NCBI GenBank assembly: GCA_002402375.1
Contig: DHFT01000022.1
Location: forward strand, 1 to 41,226
Source of the DNA: Elusimicrobia bacterium UBA4817
GTDB taxonomy: Bacteria; Elusimicrobiota; UBA8919
Direction: 5' to 3'
Length of the DNA stretch: 41,226 bases
The position numbers and the translations under genes were made by a program. The notes beneath the pieces are model-generated. The model ran no database searches. It was not told the DNA's origin and saw only the letters and a list, made by a program, of their open reading frames with translations. Position 1 is the stretch's first letter; each line of letters starts with the position of its first letter. Of this stretch, positions 1-8,932 are shown piece by piece.

Positions 1-252
1 TTGGAAGCAATGGCTTGCGGCTGTCCGGTTGTATGCTCAAATACTTCGTCGCTTCCGGAAGTCATAGGCGATGCTGCGGTGCTCTTTAATCCGTCCGATA
101 CGAAAGAAATTGAGAATGCGATTTTCAAGGTTATCGCCGACCGGAAAATCATGGATGAACTCATAGAAAAAGGTCTCAAAAGAGTGAAATTGTTTTCATG
201 GAAAAAAATGGCGGAGGAAACTTCGAAAATTTACGAAGAGGTATTACAATGA
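1..252 (+). CDS. Glycosyltransferase family 4, C-terminal fragment
   Basis: The window opens inside this gene; 83 codons remain. The visible part begins with an E-A-M-A-C-G-x-P-V-V segment followed by S-L-P-E-V-I-G-D-A-A, the nucleotide-sugar binding signature in the second Rossmann lobe of GT-B fold GT4 enzymes. The E is the conserved glutamate of the family's E-x7-E motif region. The stop overlaps the next start (ATGA), so it belongs to the polysaccharide operon that continues downstream. By family it would transfer a sugar from a nucleotide donor to a growing lipid-linked glycan on the cytoplasmic side of the inner membrane. Donor and acceptor cannot be told from this fragment. Confidence 0.85.
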   Translation: MEAMACGCPVVCSNTSSLPEVIGDAAVLFNPSDTKEIENAIFKVIADRKIMDELIEKGLKRVKLFSWKKMAEETSKIYEEVLQ

Positions 253-940
253 AATCACTCGTCATAATTCCGACTTATAACGAAAAAGAAAATGTAGAGA
301 AAATCGTAGAACAGTTAACTTGTAAAGGATTTTATATTCTAATCATTGACGACAATTCGCCCGACGGCACAGGAGAGATTTTAGACAAATTACAAATTAC
401 GAATGACAAATTACAAATTATTCATAGAGAAAAAAAACTTGGGCTTGGAACGGCATACATTCAGGGTTTTAAGTGGGCATTAGATAGGGATTTTGATTTT
501 ATTTTTACGATGGATGCTGATTTTTCGCATAATCCGGAATATCTGCCTGAATTTGTAAAAAAACTTGCTGAATTTGAGTTAATAATCGGTTCCCGTTATG
601 TTAAAAGCGGCGGTGTAAGAAACTGGCCTGTTCAACGAAAACTTATTTCTCGTTGCGGCAATTTTTATGCCAAAACGATTTTGCAATATCCCGTTAATGA
701 CAGCACATCGGGATTTATGGGTTTTCGTAGGAAAGTGCTTGAAAATATAAATCTTGATGAAGTAAAATCGGAGGGCTACGGCTTTCTGATTGAAATGAAA
801 TATAGAACACATAAACTCGGGTATAAAATTTACGAATATCCCATAATCTTTGCAGATAGAACACAGGGTGTATCCAAAATCTCAAAACATATTATCTGGG
901 AAGCGATTTTTCTGGTGTGGAAATTGAAGTTAAAAATTAA

Positions 941-944
<4 letters not shown>
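249..944 (+). CDS. GT2 glycosyltransferase, dolichyl/polyprenyl-phosphate mannosyltransferase (DPM1)-like
   Basis: A 231-aa GT-A fold enzyme that probably transfers a hexose from a nucleotide sugar to polyprenyl phosphate. The ATG at 249 is chosen because it overlaps the preceding stop and has a GAGG element just upstream; a longer in-frame start at 198 lies inside the previous gene. The protein shows the N-terminal V-I-I-P-T-Y-N-E motif, D-D-N-S-P-D-G-T, and the D-A-D-F-S-H-N-P metal/donor-binding motif typical of DPM1-like proteins. The usual C-terminal membrane anchors of longer homologues are absent. A tandem copy of ACAAATTAC-type sequence (about 388-421) encodes D-K-L-Q-I-T-N-D-K-L-Q-I between the donor loop and the K-L-G-L-G-T-A-Y motif, a likely repeat insertion. 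It overlaps the next gene by 4 bases. Confidence 0.85.
388..424 (+). repeat. Tandem ACAAATTA-type repeat inside the GT2 gene
   Basis: GACAAATTACAAATTAC and GACAAATTACAAATTAT occur in direct tandem, separated by GAAT, and encode the near-repeat D-K-L-Q-I/D-K-L-Q-I. The placement in a variable surface loop and the style match the other in-gene repeats of this window. Confidence 0.6.
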
Positions 945-2038
<1,094 letters not shown>

Positions 2039-2078
2039 TCAGGGGTGAGCGAAGCGAATAAGAAAATCAAAAATTTTA

Positions 2079-2107
2079 TTGACGAAAAGCTAAAAAGTTT
2101 ATATAAT
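2079..2107 (+). promoter_or_regulatory. Predicted sigma70-type promoter
   Basis: TTGACG (2079-2084), a 17-base spacer and a perfect TATAAT (2102-2107) lie in the gap before the polyprenyl-phosphate sugar transferase. It would start transcription just before the inverted-repeat element at 2119-2196. Confidence 0.75.
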
Positions 2108-2118
2108 AAGTAAAATAA

Positions 2119-2196
2119 GCCACAGAATTTCACAGAATTTTAAACGGAAGCAGACCAAGGGTCTGCAACTACATTTTTTCTGTGTGTTTCTGTGGC
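2119..2196. repeat. Inverted-repeat spacer element, CACAGAATTT family
   Basis: The left arm GCCACAGAATTTCACAGAAT (2119-2138) is an imperfect inverted repeat of the right arm ending TCTGTGTGTTTCTGTGGC (to 2196). A perfect 7-bp hairpin, GCAGACC-AAG-GGTCTGC (2150-2166), is nested in the middle. The same arm sequence recurs at 15180-15241. The following gene starts 28 bases later with no clear Shine-Dalgarno. Confidence 0.85.
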
Positions 2197-2223
2197 GCTT
2201 TTGAAATTCCGATGCTCTAAATT

Positions 2224-3594
2224 ATGGACTTAAAAATAAGAAAATTGTTTTTTCCCGTCGCTTTATTTATAACGGATATATTTGCCGTATATTTTTCTTT
2301 TGTTTTTGCATATTGGTTACGTTTTTATTCCGGTTTTATACCGGTTCCCAAAGGTATCCCGCTGTTTGAGTTATATCATACCGCAATAATAGTCGCGATT
2401 TTCCTTTGGGAAATTATTTTTATTTATAACGGTTTTTATTCGGAAAGAAAAATTGATACGCTTAACGAGTTCCTAAAAATTTGCAAAGGTGTTTTTTTAG
2501 GAACGCTTGTAATTGCCGCGATAACTTTTTTATATCGCGATTTTACATTTTCCCGTGCAATGCTTGCGCTCGCCTCCGTCGTATCCGCTTTTGTGATATT
2601 TATTTTTCATGAAATGGTAAGATTTATTGATGCGGGTATAGGAAACGCTTTATTGGGGGTGCACAAAATTCTTATTTTGGGCGAAGGAAAACTTGCCGAG
2701 GATTTAATTAGAATATTAAGAAAAAACAAGAATGTAGAAGTGCATCACTCGGGAAATTGCGAAGAGCGTAATCTTAAAAATTATATTTTTGACAAAGGCA
2801 TAAACGAGGTTATTTTCTCAAAAAGTCACACCGCACATAACGAGATTATACGGCTTGCCGATATTTGCGAGGAACTGGGTGTTGATTTCAGGTTTGTTCC
2901 GGATGTTCTGGAAATGATGCGGGGAGAAGTACTGATAGATGATTTTTTAGGTTTACCCGTTTTACGGTTTAAGTCAATTTCGCTTTACGGTTGGAATTTT
3001 TTTGTAAAGAGATTTATGGATGTAGTTTTTTCAATCTGTATATTTTCGTTTCTGGCTGTTCCGCTGCTCATCATAGCGATTGCAATTAAAATTACCGACG
3101 GCGGTTCCGTTTTTTTTCTTCATAAGAACATGGTCGGATACCGCTGGGATAAATTTGCCATTTATAAGTTCAGGACAATGCTTCCAAACCCCGAAAAAAA
3201 ATTTAGCCGCGAGGAAATTTTGCATCTGTCAACCCGCCGGGGTGAAAAAGCGAAATATGATCCCCGTGTTACAAAAATCGGCAAATTTTTAAGAAGGTTT
3301 TCACTTGACGAAATTCCTCAATTCATAAACGTTTTAAGAGGAGAGATGTCAATCGTAGGCCCGCGGCCGCAGACCGTTATTGAATCTAACACTTTTGACT
3401 CAATCGGAAAAAGGAGGTTCAAGGTGCTTCCGGGGATAACCGGGCTATGGCAGGTGAGGGGCAGAAAAAATTTATCATATGAGGAGATGCTCCGACTTGA
3501 CGTTTATTATCTTGAAAACTGGTCGGTTGCACTTGACATAAAAATTATAGTAAGAACTATTCCGGCGATTTTAACGGGGAAAGGAGCATACTAA
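2224..3594 (+). CDS. Polyprenyl-phosphate glycosyl-1-phosphate transferase (exopolysaccharide/O-antigen initiating)
   Basis: A 456-aa membrane enzyme that would load the first sugar-1-phosphate onto undecaprenyl phosphate. The N-terminal third has about four hydrophobic segments. Then comes a soluble CoA-binding-like region (I-L-I-L-G-E-G-K near residue 145), then a fifth hydrophobic segment (about 265-290) leading into the bacterial sugar transferase domain. Diagnostic motifs are K-R-F-M-D-V, Y-K-F-R-T-M, K-Y-D-P-R-V-T-K-I-G, S-L-D-E-I-P-Q-F-I-N-V, the catalytic-region M-S-I-V-G-P-R-P and L-P-G-I-T-G-L-W-Q-V. Size and layout fit the WcaJ/RfbP/EpsL-type family. It has its own predicted promoter and is followed after 4 bases by the epimerase, so it probably heads a new transcript. 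The sugar specificity is unknown. Confidence 0.92.
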   Translation: MDLKIRKLFFPVALFITDIFAVYFSFVFAYWLRFYSGFIPVPKGIPLFELYHTAIIVAIFLWEIIFIYNGFYSERKIDTLNEFLKICKGVFLGTLVIAAITFLYRDFTFSRAMLALASVVSAFVIFIFHEMVRFIDAGIGNALLGVHKILILGEGKLAEDLIRILRKNKNVEVHHSGNCEERNLKNYIFDKGINEVIFSKSHTAHNEIIRLADICEELGVDFRFVPDVLEMMRGEVLIDDFLGLPVLRFKSISLYGWNFFVKRFMDVVFSICIFSFLAVPLLIIAIAIKITDGGSVFFLHKNMVGYRWDKFAIYKFRTMLPNPEKKFSREEILHLSTRRGEKAKYDPRVTKIGKFLRRFSLDEIPQFINVLRGEMSIVGPRPQTVIESNTFDSIGKRRFKVLPGITGLWQVRGRKNLSYEEMLRLDVYYLENWSVALDIKIIVRTIPAILTGKGAY

Positions 3595-3598
3595 TAAA

Positions 3599-4564
3599 AT
3601 GAAAGGTTTGAAAATTCTGGTTACGGGCGGCGCGGGATTTATTGGTTCAAACATTGCCGATGCGTATATTAAAGCGGGGCATAGCGTTGTTATTGTTGAT
3701 AATCTGTCAACCGGAAAAAAGGAAAACTTAAATCCGAAAGCGAAATTTTATAACGCAGATATAACGGATGAAAAAAAGATTGCGCAGATTTTTGAGAGAG
3801 AAAAACCGGATATTGTGAATCACCATGCGGCACAGATAGATGTCCGAAAATCACTGGCTGACCCTGTTTTTGACGCCGAGACAAATGTTATAGGCACTGT
3901 AAATCTTCTGCAAAATTCGGTTAAAAATAAAGTTAAAAAATTTATTTTTGCTTCTTCAGGCGGAGTTATGTACGGTGAATGCGGGAAAAAAGCACCTACG
4001 GAAAAAGAAACTCCCCGGCCGCTTTCTCCTTACGGCATAACAAAACATGCCGTTGAACATTATTTGGATTTTTATGCTGAAACTTACGGGTTGAAGTATG
4101 TGATGTTCCGTTACGGCAATGTCTACGGTCCCCGACAGGACCCTCACGGTGAGGCGGGTGTTGTCGCAATTTTCATTAACAGAATTCTGGCGACCGAAGG
4201 AAGTCCCTGTGGGGCGGATGAACCGATAAATATCTTCGGTGACGGCGAGCAGATGCGTGATTATGTGTTTGTTTCAGATATAGTTCGTGCTAATTTAAAG
4301 GCACTTCAGAAAGGGGAAAATGAAATTTTTAACATAGGCACAGGCAGAACAAAATCTGTTAACCAACTCTTTTACGAACTCTCAAAAATAACGGGATATT
4401 CCCAAAAACCCGTGTATAAACCGCAGAGAACAGGCGAGTTATTTAAAAGTTCGCTTGATGTGAAGAAAGCGAAGAAAATTCTCGGCTGGTCGGCGGAAGT
4501 GGATTTTACGGAAGGACTGAAAAAAACTTATGAATATTTTAAAAACGCGAATACACGCGGATAA
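3599..4564 (+). CDS. NAD-dependent sugar epimerase (UDP-glucose 4-epimerase/GalE-like SDR)
   Basis: A 321-aa extended short-chain dehydrogenase. The Rossmann NAD motif T-G-G-A-G-F-I-G-S-N is at about residues 9-18, the S-S-G-G-V-M-Y-G-E substrate/catalytic serine region near 120, and the catalytic Y-G-I-T-K (YxxxK) near 143. R-Y-G-N-V-Y-G-P-R-Q and the late G-E-x-x-R-D-Y-V-F-V-x-D-I are typical of UDP-hexose 4-epimerases and related dehydratases. It follows the sugar transferase by 4 bases and would supply epimerised UDP-sugar to this polysaccharide pathway. The last residues, N-A-N-T-R-G, are encoded by the beginning of the downstream ACGCGGAT repeat element, so the native C-terminus may have been altered by repeat invasion. 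Confidence 0.9.
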   Translation: MKGLKILVTGGAGFIGSNIADAYIKAGHSVVIVDNLSTGKKENLNPKAKFYNADITDEKKIAQIFEREKPDIVNHHAAQIDVRKSLADPVFDAETNVIGTVNLLQNSVKNKVKKFIFASSGGVMYGECGKKAPTEKETPRPLSPYGITKHAVEHYLDFYAETYGLKYVMFRYGNVYGPRQDPHGEAGVVAIFINRILATEGSPCGADEPINIFGDGEQMRDYVFVSDIVRANLKALQKGENEIFNIGTGRTKSVNQLFYELSKITGYSQKPVYKPQRTGELFKSSLDVKKAKKILGWSAEVDFTEGLKKTYEYFKNANTRG

Positions 4565-4630
4565 GAAAAGCAACGCGAATAATTCGCGAATATCTGCGTT
4601 AGATTAGCGGTAATTCGCGTTTTTAGCGGA
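4545..4630. repeat. Inverted-repeat spacer element, ACGCGAAT family
   Basis: ACGCGAATACACGCGGAT and GCAACGCGAATAATTCGCGA on the left face ATCTGCGTTAGATTAGCGGT and AATTCGCG on the right. It covers the 3' end of the epimerase gene and ends about 10 bases before the next ATG. A similar element occupies 40041-40126. Confidence 0.8.
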
Positions 4631-4637
4631 GCGAAAT

Positions 4638-5660
4638 ATGAAAGCGATAATTTTAATCGGCGGATTCGGAACGCGGCTTAGACCCCTGACATGCAATACG
4701 CCCAAACCTTTGCTTCCCGTACTCAATAAGCCGTTTTCTTTGTATCAGATAGAACTTCTTAAAAAGTACGGCATAAAAGAGATAATTCTCTGCATGGCGT
4801 ATTTACCGTCGGAGTTCAAAAAATATTTCGGTGACGGAAAAAAATTCGGAGTGAAAATATCATATGCGGTTGAAAAGTCGCCGCTTGGTACCGGCGGCGC
4901 CATCAAGAATGCCGAAAAATTTGTGAACGATTCCGTTCTTATTTTCAACGGGGATGTGCTAACCGAAATAAATTTAGCAAAACTTATACAATTTCATAGA
5001 AACAAAAAAGCAAAAGCAACAATTTCGCTTGTCAGTGTCCCCGACCCTACCAGTTTCGGTCTTGTTGAGACCTCCAAAGACGGTAAAATACTGCAATTTC
5101 TTGAGAAACCGTCGCTCAATCAAATCACATGTGATACCATCAATGCCGGAACATATATTTTTGAGCCGGAAATTTTCCGTCAGATGCCGCCCGGTGTTGT
5201 TTATTCCGTCGAGCGGGAACTGTTTCCTACGCTGTTGAATAAAAAAATTCCGTTTTACGGTTATGTTTATTCCGCTTACTGGATTGATATAGGAACTACG
5301 GAAAAATATCTGCAGGTTCACAATGATTTAATGAATCGGATGAAAAAAAATGTTATCGGCAAAAACTCAAAAATAGCAAAAAGTGTAAGAATTTTCGGAC
5401 ATCTTGTCGTCGGTGCTCAGACACAAATATCAGAAAAAACCACAATCTACGGCAATGTTTGTTTGGGAAATAATGTTAAAATCGGTTCGGGGTGTTTTCT
5501 TTCCGATTGTGTAATTCTGGATAAAACAATATTGGAGGAAGGCAGCAAAATCGAGAAATCATTGGTCGGAAAAAATTGTATTATAGAAGAGAATGCTCAT
5601 CTTAAAGCGGGTTGTGTTATCGGAGATAAGACGGTTGTAAGGAGATATTCAAAACTATGA
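4638..5660 (+). CDS. Sugar-1-phosphate nucleotidyltransferase (mannose-1-P guanylyltransferase or glucose-1-P thymidylyl/uridylyltransferase-like)
   Basis: A 340-aa enzyme that would make an NDP-sugar from a sugar-1-phosphate and an NTP. The N-terminal 235 residues are the nucleotidyltransferase fold, with the signature G-G-F-G-T-R-L-R-P-L-T at residues 8-18, P-K-P-L-L-P-V, and F-N-G-D-V-L carrying the metal aspartate. The rest is a left-handed beta-helix of hexapeptide-like repeats (I-G-K-N-S-K-I, V-V-G-A-Q-T-Q-I, I-G-S-G-C-F, and so on). This layout is shared by GMPPB-like and glucose-1-P cytidylyl/thymidylyl enzymes. With a mannose-6-P isomerase-like protein and a phosphohexomutase immediately downstream, GDP-mannose synthesis is the most economical reading. 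The nucleotide cannot be read directly. Confidence 0.88.
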   Translation: MKAIILIGGFGTRLRPLTCNTPKPLLPVLNKPFSLYQIELLKKYGIKEIILCMAYLPSEFKKYFGDGKKFGVKISYAVEKSPLGTGGAIKNAEKFVNDSVLIFNGDVLTEINLAKLIQFHRNKKAKATISLVSVPDPTSFGLVETSKDGKILQFLEKPSLNQITCDTINAGTYIFEPEIFRQMPPGVVYSVERELFPTLLNKKIPFYGYVYSAYWIDIGTTEKYLQVHNDLMNRMKKNVIGKNSKIAKSVRIFGHLVVGAQTQISEKTTIYGNVCLGNNVKIGSGCFLSDCVILDKTILEEGSKIEKSLVGKNCIIEENAHLKAGCVIGDKTVVRRYSKL

Positions 5661-5751
5661 AAAGTCCAATGTCCAAAGTCCAATGTCCAAAGTCCAATGT
5701 CCAAAGTCGATAAAATCTGTGTTAATCTGTGTAATCTGTGGTTATTTTTTT
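5661..5751. repeat. Composite repeat: (GTCCAAT/A)n plus AATCTGTGT array
   Basis: The 7-base units GTCCAAT and GTCCAAA alternate about six times (5664-5705). They are followed by AATCTGTGTTAATCTGTGTA-type units (5713-5742) and GGTTAT. The gap holds only repeats. It ends with TTTTTTTATATG, the start of the cupin gene, with no Shine-Dalgarno. Confidence 0.85.
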
Positions 5752-5753
5752 AT

Positions 5754-6080
5754 ATGAAAATTGTCAAAAAACCTTGGGGCTGGGAAAAATGGTTCGCCCG
5801 TACAAAAAAGTATGTCGGGAAAATTCTTTTTATAAAGAAGGGGCGGCGTTTAAGCAAACAGTATCACAAAATGAAACACGAAACCATTTATACGCTTAAA
5901 GGCAAGTATATTATGGAATTGCGAACCGGGAAGAAAATAATGAATGAAAATTCGGTCATCGTTATCCCGCCCAAAAAAATTCACAGGATGTATGCGAAAT
6001 TTTGCGATGTAACGCTTATTGAGGTTTCAACACCTGAGGTCTGGGATGTTGTCCGTTTGGAAGACGATTATGGCCGTTAA
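5754..6080 (+). CDS. Cupin-type mannose-6-phosphate isomerase-like protein
   Basis: A 108-aa single cupin domain matching the C-terminal half of type II phosphomannose isomerase/GDP-mannose pyrophosphorylase enzymes. It has K-P-W-G-W-E at the start, L-S-K-Q-Y-H-K-M-K-H-E with likely metal-binding His/Glu, I-P-P-K-K-I-H-R-M and the C-terminal hallmark L-I-E-V-S-T-P-E-V-W-D-V-V-R-L-E-D-D-Y-G-R. The ATG at 5754 is preferred. An upstream start at 5697 would add 19 residues made wholly of the repeat, and family members begin near the K-P-W-G-W-E. It probably interconverts fructose-6-P and mannose-6-P in the cytoplasm. Its last 11 bases overlap the next gene, indicating translational coupling. Confidence 0.85.
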   Translation: MKIVKKPWGWEKWFARTKKYVGKILFIKKGRRLSKQYHKMKHETIYTLKGKYIMELRTGKKIMNENSVIVIPPKKIHRMYAKFCDVTLIEVSTPEVWDVVRLEDDYGR

Positions 6081-7533
6081 CACAAGAACACAAGAACATA
6101 AGAACACAAGAACAATTCGTTTTGGAACCGATGGTTGGCGCGGAATCATAGCGAAGGACTTTACATTTAAGAATGTTGGAATTGCCGCTCAGGCGATTGC
6201 GGATTACATAAAGTCAGAAAGTAGGAAGTGGGAAGTAGGAAGTAGAAAATCAGAAATACTACACCCTATACCCTACAGCCTGCACCCTGCCGTTATCGTC
6301 GGTTACGACAACCGGTTCTTATCGGATAAATTTGCTTTACATGTAGCAAAGGTTATTTCTGCAAACGAAATATCTGCGGTGGTTTCAAGTGTTGCAGCCA
6401 CTTCTCCGTCTGTCTCGCTATATTGTAAAAAAAATGATTGTCTCGGCGTTATGCTCACCGCAAGCCACAACCCGCCCGTCTGGAACGGCTTAAAAATAAA
6501 ACTTCAATACGGAGGTTCGGTTTCGGAAAAAATTATCAAAAAAATTTCAGCATATCTGTACAAAAACGAAGTCAAAATTACAAATGATGAAATAAAAACC
6601 GCAGACATTATCAGTGATTACAAAAAATATCTTAAATCACTTGTTAAATTAAATACTGCATCGGGATTGAAAATCGTAATAGATTCCATGCACGGAAGTG
6701 GCGCTGGTATTTTTGAACAGTTACTCAAAAAAAATGTGGTTGCGATACACAATAACCGCGCCCCTTTGTTTTCTAACATCAATCCCGAACCGATAGAAAA
6801 AAATCTCGCGGAACTAAAAAAAGCGGTATTAAAAAATAGGTCAGCCGTAGGTTTCGCTTTTGACGGCGACGCCGACCGGCTTGGTGTTATAGACGACAAA
6901 GGCAGGTATCTTTCGCCGCACATTGTCTTTCCTCTAATTTTGCTGTATCTTTTAGAAGGAAGAAAAATGAAAGGAAAAGTTGTTCAGGCGATTTCGCTCG
7001 GTTATCTCTCCGAAAGAATCGCAGGGAAATTCAACATTCCTTTTGAAGAGGTTCCCGTCGGGTTCAAATATATTTGTGAAAAAATGCTTACTGAAAATGT
7101 GCTGCTTGGCGGTGAAGAATCCGGCGGTTACGGCTGGTGCGGCGGCCTCCCGGAACGGGACGGTATCTTAAATGCCTTGTTAATTTGCGAGATGCTTTCA
7201 AAAACAAAGAAAAAACTTTCCGAGTTAGTGGATGACTTGCAAAAAAGATTCGGGAAATCATATTATAAAAGAATTGACATAAAATTGAAACAACCGGTTG
7301 ATAAAGTTGATTTCACAAATCATGTCAAAAACTTCATCAGCAAAAAAAAAGGTATAAAAGAAGTCAGGACTTATGACGGTATAAAAATAATTTTTGAAAA
7401 TGATAACTGGCTTCTGCTCCGCCCGTCAGGAACGGAGCCGGTTTTAAGAACATATTCGGAAACGGATTCAATTGCAAAAACAAATAAATTACTTGATTTT
7501 GCCGAAAAAATTTGCTTTAATTTAGTAAAATAG
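6070..7533 (+). CDS. Phosphoglucomutase/phosphomannomutase (alpha-D-phosphohexomutase)
   Basis: A 487-aa hexose phosphate mutase. The phosphoserine loop T-A-S-H-N-P is at residues 130-135, the metal-binding D-G-D-A-D-R at 265-270, the sugar-binding G-E-E-S-G-G at 348-353, and the phosphate-binding R-P-S-G-T-E-P near 451. All four family motifs are intact. The ATG at 6070, inside the upstream gene's end, is the best start; a further upstream in-frame start at 6019 lies deeper in that gene. Two repeat-derived stretches interrupt the normal alignment. One is N-T-R-T-Q-E-H-K-N-T-R-T at the N-terminus before I-R-F-G-T-D-G-W-R. The other is about 25 residues (near 48-73) between the first helix and the V-I-V-G-Y-D strand. 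Both keep frame and avoid catalytic motifs. It probably makes mannose-1-P or glucose-1-P for the adjacent nucleotidyltransferase. Confidence 0.92.
   Translation: MAVNTRTQEHKNTRTIRFGTDGWRGIIAKDFTFKNVGIAAQAIADYIKSESRKWEVGSRKSEILHPIPYSLHPAVIVGYDNRFLSDKFALHVAKVISANEISAVVSSVAATSPSVSLYCKKNDCLGVMLTASHNPPVWNGLKIKLQYGGSVSEKIIKKISAYLYKNEVKITNDEIKTADIISDYKKYLKSLVKLNTASGLKIVIDSMHGSGAGIFEQLLKKNVVAIHNNRAPLFSNINPEPIEKNLAELKKAVLKNRSAVGFAFDGDADRLGVIDDKGRYLSPHIVFPLILLYLLEGRKMKGKVVQAISLGYLSERIAGKFNIPFEEVPVGFKYICEKMLTENVLLGGEESGGYGWCGGLPERDGILNALLICEMLSKTKKKLSELVDDLQKRFGKSYYKRIDIKLKQPVDKVDFTNHVKNFISKKKGIKEVRTYDGIKIIFENDNWLLLRPSGTEPVLRTYSETDSIAKTNKLLDFAEKICFNLVK
6079..6114 (+). repeat. In-frame (AACACAAG)n octamer array
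   Basis: Four to five copies of AACACAAG/AACATAAG encode the N-terminal N-T-R-T-Q-E-H-K-N-T-R-T of the phosphohexomutase. The conserved domain begins directly after. Confidence 0.85.
6211..6291 (+). repeat. In-frame heptamer array, (AGGAAGT)n then (TACACCC)n
   Basis: The left half repeats AGTAGGA/AGTGGGA units. The right half repeats TACACCC, TATACCC, TACAGCC and TGCACCC, all 7 bases long. The stretch adds K-S-E-S-R-K-W-E-V-G-S-R-K-S-E-I and following residues to an otherwise conserved enzyme. The AGGAAGT unit is the complement of the ACTTCCT unit found in two signal peptides. Confidence 0.85.
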
Positions 7534-7598
7534 AAGGTGGGAAGTGGAAAGTGGTTTTTGATTTTTGCCTTTACTACTTACTACTTACTGTCTCTACA
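7534..7598. repeat. Spacer element of GGAAGTG / TACTTAC heptamers
   Basis: AAGGTGGGAAGTGGAAAGTG on the left faces TTTACTACTTACTACTTACTG on the right, with a T-rich centre, giving an imperfect hairpin. Here, unlike most copies, a GGGGAGGG Shine-Dalgarno follows before the metK ATG. Confidence 0.75.
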
Positions 7599-7609
7599 GG
7601 GGAGGGAAA

Positions 7610-8806
7610 ATGTTTAGCGGTGATTATGTGTTCACTTCGGAGTCGGTGACGGAAGGGCATCCGGACAAGGTCTGCGACCAGATTTCGGATGCGGTATTGG
7701 ATGAAGTTTTTAGACAGGACCCGCCGTTGAAAAATAATTTTCGGTGCCGTGTTGCGTGTGAAACATACATCACCGTCGGGCTTTTGATAGTCGGCGGTGA
7801 AATTACGACGAAAGCGCATATTGATGTTCAGAATTTGGCAAGGAATGTCATTAAAGGTATCGGCTATACCGACGTTAAATATGGTTTTAACTATCAGACC
7901 TGCGGGATACTGAATGCCATCGGCCGTCAATCGCCTGACATTTCCCAGGGTGTCGGTAGAAAAGGAAAGGAAATCGGCGCCGGCGACCAGGGGCTTATGA
8001 TTGGCTACGCCTGCAACGAGACAAAAGAACTGATGCCGCTTCCGATAACGCTTGCACAGAAACTGACTATGCGGCTTGCCGAAGTAAGGAAAAAAAATAT
8101 CTTAAAATTCATCGGTCCCGACGGTAAATCACAGGTTACGGTGAGATATGTGGATGGTCGTCCCGTTTCCGTTGAAAAAATAGTTATTTCAACGCAGCAC
8201 ACCGAGGACTCCGTTGATAAAAAAACCGGAAATCTTGCCAACTGGGCAAAAGAAGAAATAATTGATAAGGTTATACTCCCGACGATTCCCAAAAATCTTC
8301 TGAAAAAATTCAGTTTCAAAAATGACTGCTACATAAACCCCACAGGCAGATTTGTAATAGGCGGTCCGCAGTCGGATACCGGAATGACCGGCAGAAAAAT
8401 TATAGTTGATACTTACGGCGGTATGGCGCCTCACGGCGGTGGCGCATTTTCGGGAAAAGACCCGACGAAAGTTGACCGTTCCGCATGCTATATGGCGAGA
8501 TACATCGCAAAAAATATCGTTGCCGCAGGTCTTGCCGAAAAATGCATGATTCAATTAGCTTATGCAATAGGCGTTGCCGAGCCGGTTTCAATTATGATTG
8601 ATTCTTTAGGCACTGGTGTGGCTGATGCGAAACTTGAAAAAGCAGTCCGAAAGATATTTCCGCTGACACCGAGGGGAATAATAGAAACGCTTGAACTTCA
8701 CAGGCCGATTTATCGAAAAACGGCTGCTTACGGACACTTCGGAAGAAATGAATTCAGGTGGGAAAAAACGGACAAAGCGGCGGAATTAAAATCGGCAGTA
8801 AAATAA
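7610..8806 (+). CDS. metK: S-adenosylmethionine synthetase
   Basis: Forms SAM from methionine and ATP, the main methyl donor in the cytoplasm. The 398-aa length is normal for bacterial MetK. The ATG at 7610 is chosen for the strong GGAGGG 5 bases upstream; an in-frame TTG at 7565 lies in repeat sequence. Motifs seen: G-H-P-D-K at residues 16-20 (ATP/metal), E-T-Y-I-T-V-G-L, G-A-G-D-Q-G-L-M-I-G-Y-A (active-site loop), P-T-G-R-F-V-I-G-G-P and G-G-G-A-F-S-G-K-D-P-T-K-V-D-R-S-A (P-loop-like ATP site). It is next to ahcY, pairing SAM synthesis with removal of the by-product S-adenosylhomocysteine. No SAM riboswitch is visible in the short repeat-filled leader. Confidence 0.97.
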   Translation: MFSGDYVFTSESVTEGHPDKVCDQISDAVLDEVFRQDPPLKNNFRCRVACETYITVGLLIVGGEITTKAHIDVQNLARNVIKGIGYTDVKYGFNYQTCGILNAIGRQSPDISQGVGRKGKEIGAGDQGLMIGYACNETKELMPLPITLAQKLTMRLAEVRKKNILKFIGPDGKSQVTVRYVDGRPVSVEKIVISTQHTEDSVDKKTGNLANWAKEEIIDKVILPTIPKNLLKKFSFKNDCYINPTGRFVIGGPQSDTGMTGRKIIVDTYGGMAPHGGGAFSGKDPTKVDRSACYMARYIAKNIVAAGLAEKCMIQLAYAIGVAEPVSIMIDSLGTGVADAKLEKAVRKIFPLTPRGIIETLELHRPIYRKTAAYGHFGRNEFRWEKTDKAAELKSAVK

Positions 8807-8814
8807 AAAATGAA

Positions 8815-8910
8815 ACCACAGATGAACGCAGATGAACGCAGATAAATTCAAAGAATAAAAATGATTTGAAGTTTTTTAATCTGTGAAAATCTGTGTGTAT
8901 CTGCGGTTAA
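8815..8910. repeat. Inverted-repeat spacer element, GAACGCAGAT family
   Basis: ACCACAGATGAACGCAGATG and a second GAACGCAGAT copy on the left pair with AATCTGTGAAAATCTGTGTG and ATCTGCGGTT on the right, across an A/T-rich loop. Arms are about 30 bases. A clear GAGGAGAT Shine-Dalgarno follows before ahcY. Confidence 0.85.
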
Positions 8911-8932
8911 AATTAAAAAGAGAGGAGATAAA

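Noticed and set aside
5697..5753. N-terminal extension of the cupin isomerase from the start at 5697
   Set aside because: The extra 19 residues are translated repeat sequence, and family members begin just before K-P-W-G-W-E.
7534..7609. SAM riboswitch upstream of metK
   Set aside because: The 76-base gap holds only GGAAGTG/TACTTAC repeats and a Shine-Dalgarno; no SAM-I, SAM-II or SAM-IV core is visible.
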